Assembly: GCA_021018815.1 (NCBI GenBank)
Contig: JAITYX010000085.1
Span: 1,302,001-1,366,000 of the forward strand
Reading direction: 5' to 3'
DNA from: Talinum fruticosum
Taxonomy: Eukaryota; Streptophyta; Magnoliopsida; Caryophyllales; Talinaceae
Length of the DNA stretch: 64,000 bases
Shown here in pieces: positions 33,201 through 44,860 of the stretch. The number at the start of each line of letters is the position of its first letter. Positions within the stretch are counted from its first letter, which is position 1. Below the pieces are notes generated by a model. The model had not been told where the DNA came from, did not search any database, and saw nothing but the letters and a program-made list of their open reading frames with translations. The position numbers and the translations under genes are program-made.

Positions 33201-35760
33201 ATACCTAAGAGAGGATCCATAGTTGAAGGTGGTTCAGCCACAAAGAAAGCCAAAACCTCTTCAAAACTTGTCCCCTCAACATCTATGCTTGAGAATCCTC
33301 AAAAGGAGGTCTCCAAGGGTAAAGCCAATTGTTCCCTCATTTTAGAAGAATCTAAAACTCCTATTCTCGCCCGATACTACTGTTTGGAAGACACATTCTT
33401 TCTCTAGACCAAAATTTCTTGGGTAAAGAAATTTAAGAAAACTCATTTTCTTGATCTTCTTTTCTACTCGTGACTATGTCTACCCAGTGCCTAGTGATCA
33501 AGTTTTACCAAAATCTGTCTGTCTTAGACAACGTCTTCTTTCTTCTCGTTCGTAGTACAAAAATTATTATCAATCTTTGTAACACCCCAAACCCGTAATC
33601 ACCAGTTTGAGTCTAAAAAACCGCTAGCCGATTATTAGCGCAGCGGAAAAGGAAGTCGGGGACATTACCGCCGCCCTTACCGAGAGGAAAAGGCAAGGCT
33701 TTGAATATAATTATGAGCATTTTTATCCATGGTTGCACCTTGCTAGGCAGCTATGACCTATGCAAAAAGTTACATGTTTGACTTGATAAATGAATCAACG
33801 GTACTTGACTACTAAAGATTTTGTTTAGGACTTATATTCCTTGATTAAGTTGATTTAGAAATAACTCATCCTATGCCTTTAGTTATTTAGGATCTATTTC
33901 TAACATGATTTTATGTCTTATATTTTTGGTTTGTTCACGCTTTATTTCATTATTTCTAATTTATGTGTTAAGCTACCTTTATTTATGAATGTACATAGTT
34001 ATTTTACTATGAATTATTATTATAGAATCTAAACATGCATTATAACACTTATTTAAGGCCATCGGTCGATGTACGTTCAAGGGTCCTGCTCAAAGTCGCA
34101 AGGAAATGAATCAAGTTCAAATCATCAACCAATTTCGGTTTGTCGAGTACGTTCATTGATCGTGTCCTTCGATGTTTTATTTACAAATCAAGGCCGGATA
34201 TGGCCGACAACAATAACAACAAAGAATCATTTGCAAACAGTATTTGTCATATAAAAGTGGGCCCCCATCATTACTTCACCATTGTTTAAAGTCGGTACAC
34301 CGTAGCTGCGCCGCACCAACTGGACTTGCCAATCGATCCGGGTGTGTACACATTTAGGGAAACCCGATGATCGCCGGGGTAACTACACAAAAATTAATTA
34401 GCAACAATTTTACATTATTCACTCCCCTTCATTTATAAAATGAATTGAAATTGCGCGCTCAACTCAACTATTTCATAACCTTTATTTTACAGGATAATAA
34501 TGGACGTATTGAGCTTCGGCTCACATTTCGAAAATGTTTTCTTGTTTTGTTTTAGGTAAAGATGTTGAAGGTATAAAGCAAGAGAAAAGTCTTGTTGGAA
34601 CTTAGAGGCTCGCGAGTGGCAAATTGGGGTATTAGTAGTCAAGTACCTTTGATTCATTTATCAAGTTTAACATGTACTTTTTGTATAAGTCATAGCTGCC
34701 TAGGAAGGTGCAACCATGGATAAAAATGCTCATAATTATATTCAAAGCCTTGCCCTTCCTCCGGTAAGGGCGACGTAATGTCCCTAACCTCCTTTTCACG
34801 CTGCGCTAATCATCTGCTAGTGGTTTGTTTAGACTCAAACTGGTGATTACGGGGTTTGGGGCGTTACAATCTTGCTTTTCTTCACGAGACTCTTCAACAT
34901 TGAAAGTCTGTTCCTCAACACCAATACTCAGCCTTTGTCCGAAATTACCGCTTACAAAATATGTCCGAGTTAAGCCTAAGGCTCAAAAGAATTTCTCTGT
35001 TACTCGGCTAAAGTCCGAACCTAGACCTCTTTGCTTCTTTCTTATGAGAATTGTGTTCTCATTCTATTCGTCTAAGAAGAACCCTAACAATAAGGTCCTC
35101 AAATTTCTCTATGTCATTCCCAAAGGTATGAGGTTGATCTCTTTCCTTACATCATAAAACAAATCGCTTCTATTCTCCAGGACACAAAGTACCTCCATCT
35201 TCCTTTTTGGAGCAATACTCTCTAAATTCTTTGATTATTTCCAACTTGAGCTCCTCAAAGATGATTTTTACTCCCTGCCATTTATATGGGCAGAGAGGAG
35301 CTTTGGGTCTTGGATACCAGGAACCGAGTCCGGGATCCGAATTCATGCATCCGAGATAGTTCATCCTCCTCTTCCTCCCACAAAGAGTTCTCAAGAACGT
35401 CTTCTTCTTTATACTCGGTCCTTCAACTTAGCAGCCACTTCCTTCCGGTCACTCTTTTGAGCAACCGGCTTCTTAGATTGCTGCCATAACAAAAGAGTTC
35501 AAAGAGACTCGATCGCTTTCCAACACTTTATCCCGCTTCGACCCGGATGCAAGCGATGGCTCAAAGGCATATTGATAAGAACAAGGCTCTAATTAATGAA
35601 CTTCGGGATGCGATCAGGAGACAAGAGGCACAAATTAAGCTTCTTCGCCAACCTCTAATAGCTCTGTAGCCAGCTCTTCCGGAAGAATCTAAGGAAGACA
35701 CCTTCTTAGAATCGGAAGAAGAAGAAGAAGAAGGAGAAGCTGAATAATAAGGAGTTTCCT
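33201..35760 (+). pseudogene. ORF3 (env-like) of the diverged Sirevirus, broken and interrupted
   Basis: The start codon position reads ATA (33201) followed by PKRGSIVEGGSATKKAK, aligning with MPKRGN at 12509. Further on are ARYYCLEDTFF (33370-33402), then an insertion at 33578-34868. After it come LRVKPKAQK-like basic segments, GYQEPSP (35307) equivalent to GYQETNP at 13280, and a clear coiled-coil stretch, NKALINELRDAIRRQEAQIK, at 35580-35640. A Glu-rich tail lies near 35720. Conservation of the start, the GYQE block, the coiled coil and the acidic tail between two distant copies indicates that ORF3 was once a real protein. Function unproven. Confidence 0.55.
33578..34868. mobile_element. 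Palindromic-ended LTR-like insertion (1291 bp)
   Basis: Begins TGTAACACCCCAAACCCG and ends with the inverse, CGGGGTTTGGGGCGTTACA. The inverted arms run about 240 bp (33578-33820 and 34625-34868) with most bases matching, including GCTTTGAATATAATTATGAG and CTTGATAAATGAATCAA. The flanks carry a perfect 5-bp duplication, ATCTT (33573-33577 and 34869-34873). TG...CA ends and a 5-bp duplication are signs of retroviral-type integration, while long inverted arms are not usual in an LTR. A TATA-like ATATAAAAG lies at 34248. No protein-coding sequence. Confidence 0.75.
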
Positions 35761-37415
35761 CTTACGAGGAGATAGAGTAAGCTTGTAAAGAGGTTGAAGA
35801 GATAGAAACTTCGGTAGTACCTCTATCTCCATAACCTATTCGAGTCGGTTCAAGGAGAAGGCTCGGATGTTGAGGAAGAAGAAGAACAACTGCTAGCTCA
35901 TTGCAAGCGAGCTCGGAGTACTCAACCGGCATCTTGTTCACAGCCTCGCTCAATCTCCACTAGAAATTAGAGCACCAAGTACTTGTTAGATGTTTCAACG
36001 TAGACGTTCCAGAGTGCTCGGACATGCATCTTCTTCTCAAACAGACTCCACCTCCCTCTTAATCTCTTTTATATATATATATTTTTTACTACTCGTCTAA
36101 CATGTTTTTCTCCCTGTTTGAACTATCTTTTTTTTTTATGTAATGCGTAGGGGAGAAATAGTTGACTTGTTTAGGGGAGCCTTTCTATATTTTTGTCTAT
36201 ATCGGCGTTATAATTAATGAAATTTTCAGTAATTGCTACGACTCTAATACATTTTCATGTTTTCTATATATTGCTCCGATACATACTCATATACATTCTT
36301 ATTTCTTTTGCTCGATACTCGGACTCATGATCCGATACTTAGTTTCACAACATTCTTTAAGCTCTTATATAATTCTTTCTAAGCCATATTTCTCCGATAC
36401 TCTTAACTCATCTAATTGATTTAATTTTGGTCTAAGTGTTGTTATTCGATTCATCTCTCTAAGTTTTGAATGTGTTTCCTCAAAAGAGGGAAATTGAAGA
36501 CTCAGGTGTAAGGTCCCAACCTGGAGTAGTTAGGCGCATCATCATCGTCGACATCCCACTCGAACACGTATTGGGCTATCTTAACTTCTTAATCTTATTT
36601 AAACTCTCAAGCGAATTGCAGCGAAGCTTTTCGAAATTCTAACACAAAATCGAAGGGTGCTTCGAACATGCGACTTAAATTCGTACTTAATCATATCCAT
36701 AACAATCTTATAAATTTCATAAAAATACATCCTACCTTTTTATTTACTAACATAGTCTAAAGTAAAAACATGGACCGCCTTCCTATCTTCGATCACTAGA
36801 TTATCGCTAACTCGTTATTCTTCTTAGAGGCTTTCTTGACACCTTTAATTTACGAAACCGGAAAAATGGTGAGGTCGGGAGCTCCCGAACCCAGTGAATA
36901 ACGCTTATATTTCCCGATGTTAAACTTTAAATACTATCCAATTTACACACAAGCACATAATTAAGTAATGTGAATAACTTAAATCAAAACATGCAACACG
37001 TGTAAGGTAGTATACAAACACAATCACACTTCATAAGTAGAATCATACATTTATAATGCTGTTAATATTTCACAAAATATACACTTATGTTATAAAACAG
37101 ATGATTGGACTAACTCACCCATACTTGTGCCATACCAAGTACAATTCGGAGACTCTAGTTTTTACTAAAGTCCCTAAACAGACACCACTTGTTAGTTTAT
37201 TCATTAAACTAACCATAGTTTTCCCATACCAACCATGTCTTTTGGACTCTTAGTCCTCACTCGAGTCTAAAAGAAAATAACGTCTACTAATTTGGACTAA
37301 TAACCCCATTATAACCACACATTTATATGCATAGAGACACACTTTCACATAGGTTTCATGTCATCATGGATGTAACGAATATTTATAATCTTACGAATAT
37401 CATATCATGCTTAGT

Positions 37416-37936
37416 TAGGGGTGTAGCTGAGCCGAGCTGGCTTACGAGCCCTCACGAGCCGGCTCGCATAAAAGCTTGCCAAGTCGAGCTCGTAGCAAGC
37501 CTGAGCCGAGCTGAACCGAGCCTCGGATAGTTTTTCAAGCCGAGCTCGAGCTTGCAATTTTGGAGCTCGTAAGCTCGCCGAGCCTACACGAGCCAATTGC
37601 AAATGAGCCGAACGAATGAACGAGCTGACGAGCCAAGCAAACGAACCTCAATTAAGTTCAAATTCATGTTTTTATAGTAAGTATATAAAGCGTGACTTTG
37701 AATCTATAAACAAAAATTTTAAAGAAGCATAGTGAACTAAAGAGACAAGAACGAGCCGAGCTCAAGTTCAAGCTTTTAATAAGCCGAGCTTAGGCTCGAG
37801 CTTTTGACGAGCCGAGCTCGAGCTTGATTTTGCTAAGCTTGGCGAGCCGCGAGCCGAGCTCGAGCTATAAACGATACTCACGAGCCGAGCTTCGAGCTTG
37901 GCGGGTTCGGGCTCGGCTAGGCTCGAATACACCCCT
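37416..37936. mobile_element. hAT-like non-autonomous element made of GAGCCGAGCTCGAGC repeats
   Basis: Ends AGGGGTGTA and TACACCCCT form inverted repeats. A perfect 9-bp direct repeat, ATGCTTAGT, flanks it (37407-37415 and 37937-37945); 8 bp would be usual for hAT. The interior alternates GAGCCGAGCTCGAGCTT-like units in both orientations around an A/T-rich core (37640-37740). No coding capacity. Similar AGGGGTGT...GAGCCGAGC elements are widespread in plants. Confidence 0.8.
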
Positions 37937-38610
37937 ATGCTTAGTCATGGTTCAACACATGTATCGAATCTTAATTATATCATTGAGTTTCTTAATCTTA
38001 GGAAAATCTACTAATGGCCAACACAAGGAACTATCACAAACCACAAAGGCCATAAACACATCCTAGTAGATCGGCCCAAGTCATCACAAGATACTAACCA
38101 GGGATCCATCGCTCAAGAGAACATAAGCGCCTAAAATCACAAATTGTGGAGCCATAATTCACACCTAATGAACCGACCGAATCCATCACAAGGTTACGGA
38201 TCGCATAACACACAGGCCGAAAATCACATCCTAGTGGATTGGTAAAACCTCTCCAACCAGCTGACCTGAAACACATAAAGACAAACTACTTCGTGGCCAT
38301 AGGGCTAGAACGTAACACATAACCAATAGTCCTATGCAGAAATGAACTTCATTCCCCTTCATAAACGTAGTCTTAGCTTATCTTAAATTCATATTATCAT
38401 ATTTCTTTCAAGGAAACACACATTCACATCTTAAATTAACAAGTTCTTCATGACTTATATAGTAACAAACACGCATGAAATTTGGTTTAACATTTTCAAA
38501 ATAATTTATATAAGTAAATATAGTCTATTTATAGTTTAGTTTACTAGTTTCATGCTTCATAGTAATCACAAAATCATCTAAAAAATAGGAAATATATAAT
38601 CAATCCATTT

Positions 38611-39134
38611 AGCGTCGGCAAACATCTCGTCCAACCCGATAGTCCAAATTTGTTTGACCGACAAAAATCGGGTTCAATCACAAATTTTTTGTTCGAATTT
38701 TAAATTCGGACAATCGGTCATGTCGAATTGAAATTTGGGTCGGGTTCGGGTTTGGAAATTCGAGTTTGGGTTGTCTAACTTTTGTGACTTATTCGGGTTC
38801 GAACAAATTCGGACAATCGGGTTCGGACATTCGGGTTTAAATATAATTAGGCCTAAATCTACAAAATTTTTAATAAAATATTCGGACATTCGGGTTCGGA
38901 CATCAAAAATTGAGCTTTGGGTTCGGTCACATTCATAATTTCGGTTTAATTTTTAAAAGTTCATATCAAAAATTCGAACATTCGGCTTCGCACATTGTAC
39001 ATTCGGGTTCGGGTTCGGGTTTGGTCGGGGTGTCCGAATCCGCAATTCGGACAGGGTCCGAGTATGATACTTTTGTCCGAATGTCCGAATTGTTCGAACC
39101 TAAATTGACTTGAACCCAAATTTTTGCCAACGCT
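38611..39134. mobile_element. MITE with TTCGGGTTCGG repeats
   Basis: AGCGTCGGCAAA at 38611-38622 is inverted at 39123-39134 (TTTGCCAACGCT, one mismatch). The interior is dominated by ATTCGGGTTCGGACATTCGGG-type repeats. ATCCAT lies just outside both ends (38603-38608 and 39137-39142), slightly offset, as a possible target duplication. 524 bp, non-coding. Confidence 0.65.
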
Positions 39135-39318
39135 ACATCCATATTTAGTATATATCGGGCAATTTTACTTAGAAATTCATAACTCAAAATGTACTTATCC
39201 AAAATTCATGAAACTTCACAATAAATTGTCATATAATATATACAAGTTACAATAAAATTTTCATATTTTTTTTGGATCCAATAATTCACAAAAACTCAAA
39301 CAAGTGTAGAAAAATATG

Positions 39319-41348
39319 TGTAGACACCTAAAACGTGTTATCCCTTTTTCTTTTATTTATTTTGTTGGCTCGGATGATGAAATCTCGAGTCCTATTTGAG
39401 GATTTGGATCACGAGAGTATTTGATTAGTGTGAAGCCAATAAACCACAAAAAACCCTTTAGCACCAAATAAATAGCCTTTTTCTTTGGGTCGGTCCAAAA
39501 ATCCTTTTCTTTTGGACGGTCCAAGCCTCGGGTCAAATCTCCAAAGTCAATGGAAATATGGCGCCACGTACATGGAGTTTTAGGGCTCAAACGTCGCATT
39601 TCACCACCAGCGTCCAACCCGGACATGGAGTCGAAGACATCAAAATGGCGTCGTGGTCGGCGCCGTGTTTCATGGTCGGAGTAACCAAAACGCCGTGTTT
39701 TGTTCCAAATAGTCCAACCGAGACACGAGCTTATCTTCCTCAAAACGATGTCATTTATGTCCAACGACCGCACGCGTACCGAGTACTTATTCACTTAAAA
39801 CGCTGCATTTTTCCCGGAGTCTTGCTGCGACACGGAAGAAGTTGCGGGACTAAAATGATGTCTGTTATGGCCGGCATCGCCTACCCCGCGATCCGGTTCT
39901 ATGCTTTAATTTTTGTTCCGACTTTTTGTGATTTTCCAGCTCGGTTCACGCCTTATTACGGACGATTGATTAAATCCTAACCCTAGGTCATTTGTGACCT
40001 AACCTTTCCCTATAAATAGAGAGTTTAGGCTCTTATTTCAACAACGACTCATTCCTTAGAGTCACGCTGCAAAATGTTAACCTCGATATGCCCATTTCCT
40101 ATGCTAAATGCTTCGTTGAAACCTAATTAAGAGTTACTAAATGCACTTGTCTCGTATTCTAATCTCTTGGTTTCTTTTCAGCCTACTTTCAACATACTTC
40201 CCACATCTGATCCTTAAACACCATCGAGTCACACATCTTTCTATCCACCTCCACAAAAACTCACAAAAACACATCTCAATTCACCACCGTCGCATCACCG
40301 GATCTAGTTCGGGGACCCGGATCAGCAGGTGGGACAACCCGAGGACACCAATTCGGCCTTCGCAACGGTTTATTTATTTTATGTTTTACTACTTTCCGTA
40401 TGGTGGAGAAAAGTTGTATCACATTTAACTCCTCCCCACCCGATGTAGTTCTTTTATTTTCGATTTCGTTTCTTTTCACTTTTCTTTTCTTTTCTTTTTT
40501 TATTTGCTTTTGTTTATCCCTTTTCGTATATGCTTTTGCTGCTTTTATTATCATGTTTTGGTTGCTTTTAATTCCATATCGTATCACGTTATATGTCCGT
40601 TTTTAATATGTTATTTAAATTCGCTACTCGAACTAGTAAAGGTCGTGTTTGACAGTAGAATAGGCTTATCCCTACGTTTCGTACTCTCACCCCGAATCTA
40701 GATTCTCGGTTATACACCGACGGTATCACTTTTTAACCTCTTCCAAACATAGTTTTCCCATACTAGAATTGGAAGAGTATTGGTTTATTTTATTTTTGTT
40801 AGTTTTTTATCTTAAAACTTACTGGCGACTCCCTTTTCCGATTTATTTCTATCAATTTGCTTCTCGGCTTTTCTAACTGGAAATAAAAAAAGGCTTCTAG
40901 ATCTGCCAATTAGGCCGGAGGCCGAGGTTGACCACCTCAACCATGGCCCCTACCTGGCGTCGCCGACCATAAGGTGTTGGCTTTCGCCGACACCGAGCGG
41001 TCGATGGATGAGGCTTTGGTCCAAACCAGGTGTTTTCACACCATTTTAGCCCTAAAGCTCTATGGCGGATTAATAAACCCTAGTTTTTCTTATTTTTTGG
41101 TTAAGAAATAATATCCTGTGATTTCTAAAAATAATTTCTAAAATAAAATAACTAATAAAATTGCCATTCAACCCTATTTAATTTATTTTAACTTGTAAAA
41201 TTCGGAAATCTAAATAAGAGGTTCATCCCCACTTTCAAAAAAATCAATCTTCAAAATCCTAAATCATTTCCATCTTCAAAAAGAAAATTTGAAACCCACC
41301 AATTCGTGGGAAGCTCGGTTGGTCCCGGGGGTAGGCCGTGGTTCCTAC
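39319..41348 (+). repeat. Solo LTR of the Tat-like element
   Basis: Starts TGTAGACACC and ends GTGGTTCCTAC, about 2030 bp, the same family as the LTRs at 42443 and 54553 but in plus orientation. A TATA box CTATAAATAG reads at 40010-40019. Flanks ATATG (39314-39318) and TATG (41349-41352) look like a degraded 5-bp duplication, so one LTR remains after LTR-LTR recombination. It was inserted in the Ty3 LTR. The frames 39357-39794 and 39558-39980 within it match no family and are most likely chance. Confidence 0.8.
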
Positions 41349-42284
41349 TATGTTATAATCCGAAATTAGCATCTATATATTTAACAATCATCATTCTCTT
41401 TAACAATATTAAAATATATCTCATGTTCATCAATCATACACATGCATCCAAGTAATTAAACAAAGGATAACATAAAATTAAGGTGAGTTTTTAATTTAGT
41501 GAATTAAGTTTCTAATTCTTTAATTAAGTTTAGATTATTATATCCATGCATTATTTTTTTAATTATCTTTGCCTAACCTTTATTCTAGTTCAAATAAAAT
41601 ATGAGAATTACTCACTTTGATTTAGCCAAATGGATCTGTTTGATCTTTCTTTACTTTCTTAATCTACCAAGCAAGAGTTTCCAAACACTTTCTTTCCTTA
41701 ATCTATCAAGCAAAAAGTCTCCAAACTCTTCCTTTCCTTAGTCTACCAAACAAAAGCCTCCAAACTCTTGTTTTCCTCCTCTCTATTTTTGTTGTGTTTA
41801 TTTTTGATGCTCTTACGAAGGAGAATCTACTCATATTTTTAGGAATCTAAAACCAATAAAGTTTTGATACTTGTCAAGTTGTTTTTAAAAGCCATGAGCT
41901 AAAACCATGTGTATTTTATTTCTATAAAAAATTATGGACTAACAAACCATAGTTCCAAAAATCTATGTGCAAGCTAAAATAATTGACCTATATTAATTTT
42001 ATTATTTTTATTTTGCTTAATTATTAAGTTTGCATTTGACTTGGCTTGACTTGACTTGACTTGACTTTGAGTTTAGCTTGACCAATTTTATGTGCCTAGG
42101 TAACTTATTAAACATAATTTTGACAATTTTAATGCATGTAAATATTCCAATAAACACATAGTTCTCATTGTTCTTAAAAGTATTAAGGCCAATAAAATAT
42201 TATATGACCAATTAAATCACTATATTCAAGTCAAATATTCATATCCAAGTTAATTATTATTATATAAAATCTCGAGTTGTTACA
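41349..42284 (-). repeat. Rest of the Ty3 LTR beyond the solo LTR
   Basis: Non-coding A/T-rich sequence. Repeats of the type TTTCCTTA(A/G)TCTA(T/C)CAA(G/A)CAAAAG at 41659-41755 form three imperfect tandem units, and a (GACTT)n run lies at 42036-42068. Confidence 0.6.
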
Positions 42285-42442
42285 TCCTTCCCCTCTAAAA
42301 GAAAGTTTCGTCCTCAAAACATGACATACCTAATAAACCCAAATTAGACTAAAGCACCGCCTACCCACCTAAAAACATAAGGTTGCTAACAAATTGTAAA
42401 ACAAATTGTCAATCATTAGCACACACAAGTCCTATTGGTAGC
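42285..42442 (-). other. Remaining internal sequence and purine tract of the Ty3 element
   Basis: On the minus strand this ends in CTTTTAGAGGGGAAGGA just before the LTR. The preceding bases (GAGGACGAAACTTTC) resemble the pol end of plant Ty3 elements. Only 158 bp remain on this side of the nested element at 42443-56583, and about 24 bp on the other side. Confidence 0.6.
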
Positions 42443-43479
42443 TGTAAGAACCACGGCCCGCCGAGACCCGCCGAGCTTCCCCACTTGTGTCGGGTCTCTT
42501 TTTAAGGATTGATTTTGAAGATGGTTTTAAAGTCGATTTTGGAATGTAGAGATGAACCTTTTATTAAAATTTCTAAATTTTATTAAATCTGATTTAAAGT
42601 GAATTAAGAAAAGTTTGAATGGCAATTTTTATTAATCATTTTAGAAATTATTTTAAGAAGTCCCGGATATTATTCCCTAACCGTAATAAAATTAGGGTTT
42701 TGAATCTACCGTGAGTCTTTACGGCCGGATCGGTGTGAAAACACCAATTTGAACCGAAGCCCCACCTACGATCACTTCGGTTTAGGCCACAACCTATACC
42801 TAGTGGTGGCCGACGCCGGGCCAGAGGCTAAGGCCGAGGAGATCAGCCTCAGCCTTTGCCCCGGCTAGCGAGATCCAGAACCTCGTTTTCTTATTGTTCA
42901 ATCGTAAATAGCCGGAAGCGATTAATAGAAGTAAATTGAAAAAGGGAGTCGTGAGTTAGTTTTTTAAGAGAGAAAAACTAACAAGAACAAAAACTTGCTC
43001 TTCCAATCTTAGTATGGGAAAACTAAGAATAAAATAGGCTAAAAATTACTCCATCGGTTTTTGAACCGAGAATCGGATTCGGGGCGAGGGTACGAAACGT
43101 AGGAATAAACCCTTCGGTTCGCACTGTCCGACGAAGGCCATTACTAGTTTGAATAATGAATTAAAATAATGTAAAACAAGCAAGCAAGCAACAACATGCG
43201 ATAAGAATTAAAAGCAACCAAACATAATTAAGGAAAGTGATAAAAACGAAAGTAAAGGAAAGGGGAAAAGGAAAAGAAAGTGAGAAATCTAAAAGATTAC
43301 ATCGGGTGGGGAGGAATTAAAAGTGATACATCGTTTGTCCACAATACGAAAAACAATAAAGAAAGCATAAAAATAATTACACCATTGTGAAGATCGAATC
43401 CGTGGCCTTAGGTTGTCCCACCTGCTGATCCGGACTTCGGATCTAGATCCGGTGATGCAACGGTGGTGAATTGAAGGGG

Positions 43480-43488
43480 CTTTTTGTG
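43480..43488. repeat. MULE target-site duplication, left copy
   Basis: CTTTTTGTG, identical to 50356-50364. MULEs make 8-11 bp duplications. Confidence 0.9.
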
Positions 43489-43652
43489 GAGTGCTCGTAT
43501 TAAATTACCCTTCAACTATCTAGAATTGTCGAAAATGCCACTAATTTAATCGATGGTAATCATCTGCCACTAAGCTAGTTATTAAGTGGAAAAAATGCCA
43601 CTTGAAGGTAAAAGTGACTTGTTGAGGTCTGGTAAAAACTCGAGCAACCGGT
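43489..43652. repeat. MULE terminal inverted repeat, left
   Basis: 164 bp, inverse of 50193-50355 with few mismatches, ending at GCAACCGG. Confidence 0.92.
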
Positions 43653-43883
43653 TGACAAAACTAATTATTCTTTTTTCTTGAACTATTAAGAGTTTTAAAT
43701 ATATTGCAATGAATTCCTTCCAATTTATTGTTCATTTGCAACTTCCACCCCCAAATTGAAAAGTTAGGGGTTTGAGGAATAAAACCCCATAAAACAAAAT
43801 TGAGTGAAATTGGGTACATCGGGAGAGGAATTAGGGTTTATGTCACCGAACCGAAGAAGAATTGAAGGCAAATAGCTACAATC

Positions 43884-44155
43884 ATGTCTCAATCTAACGG
43901 TCATAGCCCCAGCAGAGCGTGTAAGAGTTGCCCTCGTTTCTCGGATGTTGAAAGCTCCTGTAGTTGTGGTGAAAGATGTGAAATTTACATAAGCATGACG
44001 ACGAAGAATCCTGGAAGAAGGTTTGCAAGGTGCTCAAGGTATGGCACGCTTGGAGATTGTGGATAATTTAGGTGGGTGGACGAATCTTTATGTGAAAGGG
44101 TGAAGTCGATGGTAGTTGAATTAATACTGAAAAACGAGGCATTGACTGCAAAGAA
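43884..44155 (+). pseudogene. GRF-type zinc finger ORF carried by the MULE
   Basis: ATG at 43884 gives a short leader, then CSCGERCEIYISMTTKNPGRRFARCSRYG, the GRF finger with CxCG, NPGRRF and a third Cys. The ORF stops at TAA 44064-44066 after GDCG, but the same frame continues beyond the stop with FRWVDESLCERV and a helix with KNEALTAKKEKLETV to a stop near 44178. The one stop therefore probably disabled a ~98-residue protein. GRF fingers bind nucleic acid. The gene faces the transposase, close to the left inverted repeat. Role in transposition unknown. Confidence 0.7.
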
Positions 44156-44860
44156 AGAGAAGTTGGAGACTGTTTAGAGAAAGAAGTCGATGGAGAAAGT
44201 TTGAAGGTTGTAAAAGAGAAGTATAGAAGGATAAAGATGGTAGTCGAAGGTATCAAAAGAAGGAGAAAATTATAATGTGGGGCATAATTTTCATAACCGT
44301 AATGTTTGCATTTGGTAAGGGTTTGGGGGTGGAGTTGTAGACTAAATGTGAAGGCTAAATGAATTATGAATGATGTGTTCTGTTGTTGCCTTCGATGTTG
44401 AATAATGCATTCTGTTGAATTATGCCTTCTGTTGTAGCCTAAATGAATTATGAATGAATGATGAAGCTGGTTTTACATTTGTGAAATTGCCTCCCCTTTG
44501 TGCTTTATGTTTTTATACATGTTGAGATATAATTGTCTCCATTTTGGCTGCATGATCGAAGATATTAATGTGCTTAAATATGCAAATTGGTTTGGCATCA
44601 TTGTTTGCTAACTTGGAAACAATAGGCTTAATTTAGAAACTGTGACTTTCATATATTGAGATATGTAATGGGTACAAAATGTCCAACTTGGACACAATTA
44701 ACATCATTGTTTGCTAAAAAACAATAAAAACAAGAACAAGTTGAAATTGGCAATTATATAAGGATGTTAAAAAATTACCACAAAATACATATCTCCTAAC
44801 ATTGGAGCTCAACTGTTTCATAAGAAAAAGATAAAAAAAGTTGCAGATGAAGCTAATCAT
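44156..44860. other. Non-coding MULE interior between the two genes
   Basis: A/T-rich with a repeated GAATTATGAATGATG motif (44360-44460). It probably contains the two convergent 3' ends. Nothing else recognised. Confidence 0.4.

Larger units (their letters stand above)
31827..36506 (+). mobile_element. Diverged Sirevirus derivative lacking gag-pol
   Basis: From GAAGACTCGGG (31827) to about 32640 the sequence aligns by eye with the first half of the Sirevirus LTR (for example TTTATACTTTGAG and GTTTGTTTCC blocks). It then passes directly to sequence matching the part after RNase H (from about 11870 in the full copy), with an internal TATA, ORF3 and a purine tract AAAAGAGGGAAAT at 36482-36494. 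A new LTR start, TGAAGACTCAGG, follows at 36495-36506, where a Ty3 LTR interrupts it. Primer site, gag and pol are absent, so an LTR-to-ORF3 deletion produced it. It is much more diverged than the copy at 5315. Confidence 0.75.
36507..42284 (-). repeat. 3' LTR of a Ty3-type element, with three insertions
   Basis: Minus strand: starts TGTAACAACTCGAG at 42284 and ends CCAGGTTGGGACCTTACA at 36507. The purine tract AGAGGGGAAGGA sits just outside its start (42285-42296), so this is the 3' LTR. A copy of its last 815 bp lies at 56613-57427 next to a primer site. Inserted in it are a 521-bp hAT-like element (37416), a 524-bp MITE (38611) and a solo LTR (39319). Without these it is about 2.7 kb. It was inserted 12 bp inside a Sirevirus LTR start (36495-36506). 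Confidence 0.8.

Noticed and set aside
33578..34868. Palindromic element as a MULE or hAT element
   Set aside because: The perfect duplication is 5 bp and the ends are TG...CA, which does not fit the 8-11 bp duplications of those families. LTR-like integration is preferred but unproven.
37405..37945. GAGCCGAGC-rich block as a regulatory or coding repeat
   Set aside because: Flanking duplication and inverted ends show that it is a transposable element; the frames are by-products of the repeat.
39357..39980. 140- and 145-codon frames in the solo Tat-like LTR
   Set aside because: They overlap on opposite strands across the LTR promoter and are not kept open in the other two LTR copies.
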